Below, piece after piece: positions 19,789-29,763 of a stretch of DNA of 31,217 nt. Within the stretch, counting starts at the first letter, position 1; every line of letters starts with the position of its first letter. The notes under the pieces were generated by a model. That model searched no databases, had not been told where the DNA came from, and worked only from the letters and a program-made list of their open reading frames with translations. This DNA is from Acanthaster planci. Taxonomy: Eukaryota > Echinodermata > Asteroidea > Valvatida > Acanthasteridae. The position numbers and the translations under genes are program-made. The DNA is taken from positions 478,237 through 509,453 of the forward strand of contig NW_019091360.1 in NCBI RefSeq assembly GCF_001949145.1. Reading direction: 5' to 3'.

Positions 19789-21451
19789 GGTGTCAGACGT
19801 ACATTTTAGACACTTCAACAGTGTGTGTTATTATACTTGTAATCCTGAAGGAGGTTTTGATAAAAGACATCAGCTAATTGGTACATTCATTTAATAACAA
19901 AATTTCTCACTCAGAATTATTACCTTATAGAAACTGACTCATAACATCATGGTGTCGGACGTACTCAGAGAAAGTAAATTTTGTGAGTTTCCATTTTTGT
20001 ATCACAAACCTGAAGAAGTAGTTTTCCTGTGTTTAGTGTTAGCAGACCCTTGTTAATAAACTCCAAGGCAAGACACGTTTTTATCTTGTGACTTTGAGAT
20101 AAAGCATTTACTATATTTGTGTCGGACGTACATTTTTTGGTGTCAGATGTACACCTCCAAACTGACTTTTCAGAATAGAAGGTAATCAGTTCAAACCCAA
20201 GCTTGTCTCATTTTTCTACCTTCATGAAGGCTTCAGTAAACTTTCCAAACCAAAAGGAAATGCCAAGCCATACAAAAATCTTCAAAAGCAACGAGAAAGG
20301 AATTGGATGATGGGGCATTCAAAGAAACAATATGAAGGAAAATATTGTCTAAAAATATTTATGCAAATTTGCTCATTTAAACAAGTCATGTACTGTCAAA
20401 AATTCAAACTAAAAAAAATTTTCTACAGTTTACAATCCTTTAGAGAAATAAATCAAATTATAAGACAATTGCATACATGTTCCTGTAAGGTGTTTTGGTC
20501 TTAGAACATGAAATCAAATATTTTTGTATGACAAATGTTACGTGTGTACTAAGCTGCAATATGAAAGATTTCCAATTCACACTTCAGAGGTTACAGTACA
20601 CATGTAAAATCCAAAAAGAAGCTAAATGAGTAGATGGTTATATACCCTTTTAGATGATTGCCAAATCAAAGGAATGGGCTAGCAATCAGGCTAAGAGATT
20701 ATCCTTTTCACTGAAATTTAAGACTAATGGCATAATGCTTTTAAAACTACAGTCTTACATTGTATGTTTCATAATAGGTACTGTACATGTATATACCATG
20801 GAAAGCATATACAAGTGGAACATCCCCTTTAATTCCTCAAGCAACACAAAGTGAAACCAAATGATTTTACATGTACCTTGAACAAAGGTATAAAAAACAC
20901 AACTTTGTTTAGTCTTTGACAATTCTTCTTTCTTGATGTGGATTACATGTACACAACACCTACAACTTTACTTGTCTTCATCAAAGCTCACACTAACATG
21001 ACTTACTTCTGAATACATGCAAAGCACATGTTTGTCCACACATGACACATGTGGAATAGCTTTGGGCCCTAATTATAACCTTTTTAGGATGTGTCCAAAT
21101 AGTCAAATTTATGCAAATTAGTAAAAAACAAAAGTGAAGCCTATTTGATACTTTTACAAAATGTTGGGGCCTCATTTCCATGTATGCAAATGTGGTGGTA
21201 GTGGTTTCTGTACAGTGTAAAAGCAATGCATTGCCAGCAATGCATGGTTCTGACAGTGTCGGACGTACAGGGTGTCCGACGTACACATCTGATTCCACAA
21301 TTTTTGAGTATTTGAAAAAATAATTGGGGGAGTTAAGCTAATGTCTAGAAAGAAGGAACTCATTGTGCTTTGTATTGTAAATTTGGCAGCCTTTTGCTAA
21401 AGGGTGCACTGAGGGGATAAAAAACTATGTCATTCTGGTGTCGGATGAACA
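19789..21451 (+). repeat. Seven dispersed copies of a CpG-containing 15-mer, consensus GGTGTCGGACGTACA
   Basis: The copies, all in the same orientation, are at 19789 (GGTGTCAGACGTACA), 19951 (GGTGTCGGACGTACT), 20119 (TGTGTCGGACGTACA), 20139 (GGTGTCAGATGTACA), 21255 (AGTGTCGGACGTACA), 21271 (GGTGTCCGACGTACA) and 21437 (GGTGTCGGATGAACA). Two close pairs (20119/20139 and 21255/21271) have start-to-start spacings of 20 and 16 bp. The host sequence is AT-rich and otherwise CpG-poor, so the motif stands out. It lies in the intron between NAGS exons B and C. I do not recognise it; subterminal repeats of an unknown DNA transposon are one option. Confidence 0.8.
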
Positions 21452-22429
21452 TACAAAAAGTAAGTGTTATAAAATAAGACATTACATAGAATTTCAAAAG
21501 GAAAATGAAAATTCATTTCTGTCATTGTTCACTTATTGGGGCACTCTTCAAACTGTAACAAAACTGGAACCAAAAAATTATTATCAGGCTAAAAAACTGA
21601 AAATCTTGAATGTTGGTAGAAATGAAGTATGTTTCATGAGAATATATACCATAAGCTTCAAAATGATATATAATTTGTCAAATTTGGACCAGTTTGAAAT
21701 TTTGGCCCAGAGGTTGATGTTTTTGTGGACCTGCCCTGTAGTTACATACTGTACATGTACATGTATAGTGAGTGAATTAATGCTTTCTGATTTTTTGGGT
21801 CAAATATTACATTAAAAAAGTCAGATTTTAAGTCATACTGTCAAACATATCCAAACTTTTGGGTACAATGAGGCAACCATTTCACAAGTCAATATGGCTA
21901 TTATCCTCTTCCTTGGTATTTAAGATTTGCAATATTCTAATTCTCCTACAGTCATGTAGTCATGCCATTGATAGCTAAAATTGTCCTGAATCTTCATTAC
22001 ATGTTACTTATACAATACTTGTAGCCATGCATGCACAGACACACACAATATTACATACATTACAAGGTTATAGGGACTACAGGCCTCACATGCAGGATTG
22101 TCGCCTTAAATCACTTGATTTATATGAACAATTTAAATCAAACGATTAAAACAATAGTTAAATCACTTTTTGCATAGAGCAAAACTGTTGCAATTTTTAT
22201 ATTATTTTTCAAGTGGTTTGTAAATTTTTCCAGATTTGTAAATTTTAAATGGCACATAAACTCAAGCCACTTGTTTTGATTTGAATCAGCATTTTGGATT
22301 CAATGCCTGAATTTAATATTTGTCATCAACATTTAATTTGACTTGATTTAAAGTGTCCATCTCTGGGTTGAATATCGTAAAGTATCAGTGTACATCCATC
22401 TTTTATCTTGAGTAGTTTATTGGAATGAG
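21452..22429. other. Intronic AT-rich DNA
   Basis: No coding motif is seen. Direct TACATGTACATGTA occurs near 21748. No clear element boundaries are visible. Confidence 0.4.
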
Positions 22430-22570
22430 CAGTGTTGTTGACTCAAGTCGCTGACTCATACTCAAGCCACTATTATTTTGACTTAAGACTTGACTGGGGA
22501 AAGAACAACTTGCGACTTGACTTAACTTGACAAAAAATGACTCATGACTTGACAAAATCTGACTATACTG
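22430..22570. mobile_element. Isolated hAT-type terminus with GACTTGA subterminal repeats
   Basis: CAGTGTTGTTGACTCAAGTC at 22430 matches the inverted right end of the hAT element at 7473-8263 (CAGTGTTGTATGACTCAAGT). About 130 bp of GACTTGACTT / TGACTCATGACTTGAC repeats follow. The opposite terminus is not evident, so this is probably a truncated relative. Confidence 0.7.
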
Positions 22571-23194
22571 ACAAGACTTACTCTTTTGGGGAACTTTTTC
22601 GGTTGGTAAAAAAAAATGAAGTTGGAATGGGCGGGAATCACAAAGAAGTCATTAAATCTGCAGTTCAATATTGAACCCTTGGACCGCGCACCAACTTGCT
22701 TCTGCATCCATGTGTTTGGCGGCATGTCAAGATTGGTGACAATGCTGATATACAAAGCAATCTGCAATGGATGCATGTACATGTATGGTACACACAGTGC
22801 ATGCATGGTTTTAACCTATCAGACATGCACTTCAGAAGATACCATGCTTTTACAGGGACACAATGGGCCGGAATCAAATTTGAGTCTATAGGACCACTAG
22901 CCTCCTTGCTACAACCATTACACAACACGCTGGTTCTTTTCACCAAAATGAATCTGCCTGCCAATTTCCAAGAGCATGACAATCACGCTCACATGCTTTC
23001 CCGATCACATGGTTGGCACATCACCAAAACAGTGGCCCCGATACAATGTGGCCCCAATTATATGTGTTGCATGTACAAAGTTCTTACCGCTATGGCTCTG
23101 ACCGCTACAAGTTGAGTTGCCAGCATTAGCAGTGGACGGCACTGTTCTCATTATTGGCACATGCGATGTATGAACAATGTGACAAGCCTAACAC

Positions 23195-23550
23195 CTTGCA
23201 TGTGGCCCTGTGGTTAGGGTTTGTAGCTTATGATCATAGGGTCGGTTTTGTACCCAGCTGGTGGCAGTGTGTTGTGATCCTGGGCAAGTCATTTTACCCC
23301 TATGTGCCCCTCTCTACCCAGGAGTAAATAGGTACCCATGAGGGCAGACACGGTTATGTTTAGCTGTTTGTGTCTTGTTTGCAATGGAAGCACTGGGCTA
23401 GTATACTCCCAAGGGAGCTGAGATGGTTTCCGGAATGTTCAGATGATGTGAGCCTAATGTGCAGGCATAATGATAACATATCGGCACCTTTGAATTGCAG
23501 ATATTGTTATATACTGTGGCCCTATAAATGCTTTGTATTATTTAATTTAT
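23195..23550 (+). repeat. tRNA-derived SINE
   Basis: A tRNA-like head has a box A-like TGTGGTTAGGGT at 23209-23220 and a degenerate box B GGTCGGTTTTGTACCC at 23240-23255, giving normal internal-promoter spacing. A SINE body follows with CCTGGGCAAGTCATTTTACC at about 23279 and ACCCAGGAGTAAATAGGTACC. The tail region ends near 23550 with ATGCTTTGTATTATT. The box B has lost the TTCGA core, so Pol III activity is doubtful. It lies in the NAGS intron between exons B and C, antisense to the gene. Confidence 0.72.
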
Positions 23551-23903
23551 TTTTACTTATATAACTCTTATGACATTGAACACTCTGACTCAGTCCTGTG
23601 TACTGTAAATGTGTTATCTTTATCAGTTTATTTCTGTTCCAGAAATGGGGAAGATGTCGTGTGTATGACATAAACTATGGGTACATGTACATGAAATAAG
23701 AGAGGGCTCAAAGATGGCAGCCTGTTACCCATGAGTTTAACAGGTTAAAATGAAGTGAATCTGTTCAAGTTACATGTATTTCCCTAACTAATGCTATCGA
23801 AGATACATGTCTAACAGTGACCCTTTTAAAGAACAGACCGAGTTATAAATGTACCTGAATTAGATTTAATAGAAACAGCTAAAAAAATAATAATAATCCT
23901 TAC

Positions 23904-24066
23904 CCTCCCTCCACGATCTCGTAACCCTCCTGTTGTGTTCAAGAACAGTACTTTCATTGCTTGGACTGCTTTTGCTACTTCTGCTGTGGCATGTACAGCA
24001 TCTATGCTGACCAGTTGAGAACTGCTTGTTTCTCCAATAGAACTCAATACAGGAATATGGCCAGAA
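23904..24066 (-). CDS. NAGS: NAGS exon B (kinase-like domain core, probable exon 3)
   Basis: The 163-nt exon runs from acceptor ATCCACTCAG|T to donor AGG|GTAAGG. Its first base completes the split serine codon from the previous exon; 54 full codons follow and it ends in phase 0. It contains SGHIPVLSSIGETSSS and KVLFLNTTGGLRD, which correspond closely to the GxIPVLxPxGET and K(I/V)xFLNxTGGLRD blocks of vertebrate NAGS. These are the most diagnostic residues in the window and identify the gene. The 'FLNTTGGLRD' turn is typical of N-acetylglutamate kinase/synthase proteins. The following intron is 4.27 kb and full of repeats. Confidence 0.93.
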
Positions 24067-24232
24067 CTGAGTGGATGCAATAAAATAACAATGAAGAAGG
24101 TTACCATAGTTAAACAGTGTGCCTGGAATCATACACAAATACTGGCATACATGTTTGCATGAAATGAGCCCACACTTGATTATAGTGCAACACACAAATT
24201 AAAAGCACAATGACAGCAAGTGAAGCTTGTAC

Positions 24233-24411
24233 CTGATGCACCACTCAAGTGCTTCCTTGTTGACACAGGTAACCTTCCCCTTGGTCCCTCTTCCAATACT
24301 TTCAGCTCTGAGGACATTACTGCCAGAAAAGATGGGATGTGCTGGAGCTCCACTAGCTTCTAGGAAATTCACCATTATCATTGTTTCTGTTGTGACTTGA
24401 TGACGGCTATT
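24233..24411 (-). CDS. NAGS: NAGS exon A (kinase-like domain, probable exon 2)
   Basis: The 179-nt exon begins after a TGTACAG acceptor in phase 0 and ends ATCAG|GTACAAG, leaving two bases of a split codon. It encodes about 59 residues, including FSGSNVLRAES and NKEALEWCI. These align with the vertebrate NAGS stretch with a GGGSVLRA-like glycine loop followed by a 'LLQWCLESG' segment. This belongs to the amino-acid-kinase fold, which in animal NAGS mainly serves regulation and assembly (arginine binding) rather than catalysis. The acceptor has a weak pyrimidine tract, so its exact position is the least certain of the set, but phase 0 fits. The next exon is only 166 nt away. Confidence 0.85.
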
Positions 24412-24948
24412 CTGTACATTAACAAATTATCAGCTGGTCATAACTAGGTATAAAATGGTGCAGTTCATAGGTAAAAAGGTATGTACCAGTATACTTGTAC
24501 TGGTATAATAGTACACATGCATACATGTGTACAGACTAGCAGGAGGAGACAACGGAGGAGGAGGGATAAGAGACAGTTCCCTCCCTCCCCCCAAGTCCAT
24601 GCACTCCCCTTCCCTTCGAAATTAGAGAAGGAAAAAAATCTGATGATACTCTGCCTTGGTTAATTTTTCAACTAAGACTGAACCCCTGTAGCAACTTGGC
24701 TACGCTACTATACATGTAGATTAGATGCCCTAATGTGCACCCACACGTACATGTACAGTACATGTAAAAGGCCACACATTGACATATTACATGTAGAAAC
24801 AACTAACCAGCATTGTAAATGTTTAAGAAACTACGCATAGTACTAGGGATAATCAATGGACACCCAAAACCTTTTGAACCTTAACCCAAGTCAGTACAGT
24901 ATGTACTTACAAAAATCAATTTCTAATCACTTATAATACAGACAATTA

Positions 24949-25114
24949 GGGAAATTCACAATAGTGTCCCTCCAAAAGTTTGCAACGAGTTGGTCAATCA
25001 CAATGCGCAAAATCTGTTGACCCAATGCATGTTTGGAAAGAGTCGACAGACTTTGCGTGTTGTGATTGACCAAAGCCCTGCAAACTCTTGGAGGCACACT
25101 ATCGTGAATTTCCC
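24949..25114. mobile_element. 166-bp palindromic MITE, copy 2
   Basis: It starts GGGAAATTCACAATAGTG and ends with the reverse complement type CACTATCGTGAATTTCCC. Inner arms include AAAAGTTTGCAACGAGTTGG against CCCTGCAAACTCTTGG, and TCAATCACAATGCGCAAAAT against the mirrored TTGTGATTGACC. It has the same length as copy 1 (6338-6503) but differs at many positions. It lies just upstream of NAGS exon A, probably in the first intron. Confidence 0.88.
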
Positions 25115-26697
25115 AAATTTTACGGAAGAGTATGGGCACATATATGTATGCAGGTTGATTCTACCAGAAAAAATGCTTGGAGTACCAAAGTACAGTGTAC
25201 ACCAGTACATGTACAGTGTATGTTGCCAATTACATTCCTTTGTTACAACAGATAAAAGGTAGTCAATGGATCATTACATCAGTAACTGAAATTGACTGAT
25301 ACTCTATTAACAACTGATAATGTATCACCAATTGCCTCATAGTCAGTTCAGTTGTATTAATATTCTACACAGGAAAATCAAAATGCACACAAGATAGAAT
25401 AGAAATTGATAATTGATTGATAAGTAAAAAACTGGTAATGTATCATTTGTCACTGATACTACATGTACATGTATATCAACTGACCAATAATGGATAAGTA
25501 TGGGGGAGAAGATAAGATAAAAAATTACTCATGCCATTTTTAGTATGCACACATACAATGTAAGCTCCAGTGTCTCAAAGTCTCCCAATTGGGAAGGGAT
25601 GGGCAGCTACCTGTAGCACTAAACTTGCCTCATTGGTAGATCAGGCAGTTATTGGACATAAACGTGTTGGGTTTACCAGAATTGAATCTGTACTGTCTGT
25701 GCTTTTTCAAAATATTCGTCTTCTTTTCCATGTACCTTTGAAAGAATATGATGTCCTGCAACAACTAAATATGCTTGTGAGCACATCATACTGCCATGCA
25801 CCCATCAAACCACTGAACTGCTAAGCATAAATGTATACATGCGTGTCATGTCCGAGTCAATCGTTGCAAATCAAGAACCACACAATTAGAATAAGACTCC
25901 CAGGCATCCCTCAATGGTCATAACTTCTGTATGTGACTGATATCTTTAAAATCCTATGTCTCAGACAATGCTTGTCTTTGGAGTTGTTTATTAAAAGGAT
26001 GATTGCTGTGTGAATCTCAAATGACGATAACTTTTAACACTGCGTAACTTAAGCTTCCACAAAAAATACAATCATTTCCGCCCCTAGGCATCATAAAGCA
26101 TACGTATTTCAAAGGTGTTGTATTCCTGGGCAACTTCTGAACATCCAAAAGTCGAAAACATTTAATTTAATAATAGTATCATAATAATGCAACATTCTTC
26201 TCAGCCAGTCCTTTCGAAAAAATGCTCTCTGGGCTCTGTGTCAATCTCAAGAGGAGATACCTCACACCAGCTTTCATGTATCTGCAACTGCGGCAAGATG
26301 TAATACAACGGGACTTAACTATAAGGGTCATTAGCATTTGTTTTACTCCACCACTGTAATGCTGTGGGATGTACTACATGTACGGTACATGTAAGTTTCC
26401 ATGTTGTGAGATAACATTATTAACCACTAGAATACATCTGGAAGTTTTAGCCAATTTTGTTCCATTTTGAGCAGCAAGATAATTAATTGAAACTTGGTAT
26501 GATCTCATAAAGCCACTTAATTAATACATGAATTTGTAAACTTAAATTAGTCTGTTGCATAATAATAATGTACAACTGTGCTACGTCGAGCAATAGCGAC
26601 AATGTACACGGGGACGGATCGATCGCAGTACATTTTCAGTCACAGTTTATTAGATCATATTTGTCTCATTTTAAAAGTAATGTTGATTTTACTGCGA
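25115..26697. other. AT-rich DNA, probably the NAGS intron upstream of exon A
   Basis: No exon of NAGS and no protein motif is recognisable. The 84-codon plus-strand frame at 25570-25824 has no family that I know. Confidence 0.4.
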
Positions 26698-26809
26698 TTT
26701 CCAGGAATTTCCAGGACTTCTGTTGAAAATTAAGCATTTTCCAGGACTTTCCAGGGTGGGTATAAACTTCCAGGATTTTCCAGGTTTTCCAGGAGGCGTG
26801 CCAACCCTG
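26698..26809 (-). mobile_element. hAT-like terminus with TTCCAGG repeats
   Basis: The minus strand starts CAGGGTTGGCACGCCTCC and continues with repeated CTGGAAAACCTGGAAAATCC and TCCTGGAAATTCCTGG, six or more TTCCAGG units in all. A CAGGG start with subterminal repeats is common in hAT-like elements. The partner end was not found, so this may be a solo or truncated copy. Confidence 0.55.
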
Positions 26810-27904
26810 ATCCATTGACAAGTGTTATGTTCTTGGTTAGAGTTTTTAACTACGTTTAGCAAGTACATTATCTGTCAATAGAAGTGTTGTGTCCATGATG
26901 GAAATAGCTGAATTCGCATCGCAAAATGTGATACATTTTGCGCAAAAAGCAAGACAAATATGAAACTGATGTGCAAGTTTTGCGAATGGAAATTTCATTT
27001 AAAATCATGCATGCGACAAGCTCCCGGTGCAGATTGGAAACCGGCCCCTCTTACAGTGACCGCTGATCAGTGCAATTTGTAGTGATGTACATGTACCACA
27101 TTTCCCTTTTCTTGTTTAATATTTTACAAATGTTTAAGTCACCAACCGATCTAGGTCAAATGTAGAAATGGCATCCAAAAAAATCACGAGCAGGGACTTG
27201 CTGACAGCATTTTTTTTGGCTAATTTTCCCCTTGATTCTGTAAAAAAATTGTTTCTCCACTCAATTTTTGGCCAGAGCCATAACCAACAACCATGCTATA
27301 CCATACCTGTGTCTTGTTTCAGTGTTTAGTCTTGGTGTACACATCAGTGGATATTAAAACTGTATACCACGGTATAATGGTACTGAATTAAGCCCACTTA
27401 CTTTTTCCTGGTAAATGTCATCATAATGCTAATCAAAGGACAATACGATTAGCAAATTTGTTAATTTTATTTTCTTATTTCCATCACTGTGTGTCTATAG
27501 TGCACCCTCTATGGACAGAAGGCAGTGGTCCGCCATATTGTATGAAAGTGCAATGAAGATCAAAAATGTCCCACCTTCCACCTCCACTTGTACATGTACA
27601 AGTCCCAGGAACTCCTCCAGTACTGTGGAAGCAGTAGAAGGGTCTTTCTGAGATGTACATGGTTGCTTCTGGGCAGATGATTGCCAATACTGCTACACTG
27701 CCTGGGTCCCAAAGGGCAATGAATCTTTGACACATTTGTGATACTCTCACATACACAGAGGTAATTACACGCCTAGGTTCAAACTTCTTACCTGCAATAA
27801 ACATTGTTGCTGAACAGTAGCATTCAGACTGCAGGCTCAATATTAAGATGAATCAGTGGATGAATATGTTAGTACCTTACGTTCTTTGGCTGTGACATGT
27901 ACAT
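26810..27904. other. Unassigned stretch
   Basis: No recognisable exon or repeat family. The 118-codon minus-strand frame at 27484-27840 is compositionally odd and lacks motifs. Confidence 0.4.
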
Positions 27905-29763
27905 GTAGGATCTGCAGGATGGAATGATCTGTGATCAACTGGTAGAAAAGACATATTCCGACAACATTCATGAGCACCTACTTTTGGAATTGGCATTGAC
28001 TTTGACTTCAGCACTTACGGTACCTTGTGTAGCCAGATGGAATATGGCATGAGAGAGTCACAATCACTTCCACAAACTGTGGCCGGAGCTTCACATGCAG
28101 AAAATACAATGAATGCTACATACAAGCTTGAGTCAGGCAAAGGCACTATCGGAACAAAGGCTAGTAAGCCAAAAAACTCAATCTATGAACAGGCCAACTA
28201 CAATGTAAGTGCACCAAATCCAGGCCTCACAAAATACAGTATTTTCGTTGCACCATTAGTGCTCCTGATCACAAAGTCAACTCACCTACATGTACATGTA
28301 CCTACCCATGCAGCCATCAATGCTGTCTGCTCAAGCTGTTCAAAGAAAGGACATTATGCACAAGTCTGCAAATCTTCTGCTCGAGTTGCTTGCTGTACTG
28401 TCAGAGTAGGTGAACCAGATGATGAAGATCCTTACGACTGGGACACCACATGGCTCGCAACCTGACATGCGATCTCAGACTTAATTGGCTGTGACACTTG
28501 CCAGTCATTCATTATTGATACTGGCTCACCGGTATTGATCTTGCTAGTATCCCTCTTTGATACATAATTTGCTTGTGAGGCTCTACAATCAAACTCATAA
28601 CTTACCTGCATGAGCCCATCAAAGTTCTAGGATGTCTGAATACTACAGTTCGTTTTGCTGGTTCCATGTTGTCCCGTGTAACGTGTGACTTCTACATAGT
28701 TGACACTGGTGATCCAATAGTGGGTACTGGACCTCATCCAGTCACTCGAGCTCCCTCTGTCTGGTGACAAAGTGACAAAGTCTGTGCATACAGACAATGA
28801 CGCACAAACTCTGGACTCCTCTAAGCCGCCCTGCACACCACATGTCAGTGGATATGCAGTATCAGTGCAAGCTGATTTTCCCAAAGTTATTTGAGCCCCA
28901 GGTCAGTACAGCCCACGGTTTTGTATACAGCATAAAGGAGTGCTACTTCAGTTCAACAGAGAAAATACTGACTACCATTTGATGTACCGGTACATGTACA
29001 CGACAAAGTGAAGGTAGAGCTTTTGTGCTTGGAGACAGTGGGTATCATCAAACACATAAAAGCAAGTGAGTGGGTTTCTCCAACTACTGCGCCGTACAAG
29101 AAGTCAGCAGACATTCGCTTGTGCATAGACCTCGGTCATGTCAATCGAGCCATTGTCACTGACTGATTTCCACTTTCGGATATTCAAGACTTATTTGTTG
29201 AGCTATATGTGCATGTATGCCATGCCAAGGTTTTCAGCACATTGAACGTAGTAGAAGAGTTATGTGACTTGACAGCATTCATAATGCACGAAGGATTCTT
29301 TCAATTCAAACATGTCTATTTTCGGATTGGCATCTGCACCTGTAGCTTTCCAAAAGCTCATGGCATCATTACCTCAGGGACTGCCAGGCATACAATGCTA
29401 CCTGGATTACATGGTTGTGCTTGCAACCAGGTTGAACACAACCGCAACCTTCGCTCTGCACTCAAATGCATCCAGTTGCTAGTTGGCCCAATCGATGCTA
29501 TAAATAACACAATGTCCCCTTGTGATGCAGCTCAGATGCACTTATTTTTTGGATTAGCATCTTATTACACAAGAGTTTTTCCCGACTTCTCCTCCTTGGT
29601 TGAGCCACTGCTTACCATGACACCCAAGGGTGCAGAAATCGTCTGGACGGAGGGAGCCAATGTTGTAGTCAAGACACTTAAGATCACACGAAACCAGCAC
29701 AAGACCAACACAACACCCTCCAGTTTGAATTCACAAGTCACAAACTATTCAAATGAACTGTAA
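27905..29763 (+). mobile_element. Decayed Ty3/gypsy-type retrotransposon fragment (gag end, protease, RT)
   Basis: Plus strand, in order: gag C-terminus with LQDGMICDQLVEKTYSD (about 27908) and a CCHC knuckle CSSCSKKGHYAQVC (about 28330-28372); protease with FIIDTGSPVLI (about 28507-28540), keeping the DTG active site; RT with VGIIKHIKASEWVSPT and DIRLCIDLGHVNRAI (about 29040-29150). The catalytic box reads YLDYMVV instead of YxDD (about 29395). The tail has FFGLASYYTRVFPDFS and IVWTEGAN (29545-29665), the thumb/connection of Ty3 elements. Stops and frameshifts separate the domains. No LTR, RNase H or integrase is visible. It is dead: the second catalytic aspartate is lost. Confidence 0.87.

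Larger units (their letters stand above)
13293..24411 (-). other. NAGS: N-acetylglutamate synthase gene, five internal exons and introns (partial gene)
   Basis: The span contains five minus-strand exons that splice into one open frame of 777 nt (259 codons), starting and ending in phase 0. All internal splice sites are GT-AG and every phase matches. The order matches vertebrate NAGS: end of the amino-acid-kinase fold, then the start of the C-terminal acetyltransferase domain. NAGS makes N-acetylglutamate from acetyl-CoA and glutamate in the mitochondrial matrix; in ureotelic animals this activates carbamoyl-phosphate synthetase 1. Introns are 166, 4269, 580 and 5327 nt. From memory the human gene has seven coding exons, so these would be exons 2-6. 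I did not find exon 1 (transit peptide and N-terminal kinase part) or the last exon (acetyl-CoA-binding core); they may lie beyond either edge. No in-frame stop is seen, so the gene is probably alive. Confidence 0.88.

Noticed and set aside
22422-22631. GGAATGAG (22422) and GGAATGGG (22624) as an 8-bp target duplication around the hAT end at 22430
   Set aside because: One mismatch, and the sequence before 22624 is not a hAT terminus (no CACTG-like end).
25570-25824. 84-codon plus-strand frame as a gene
   Set aside because: No recognisable domain, no splice or start context, and it lies in the probable NAGS intron.
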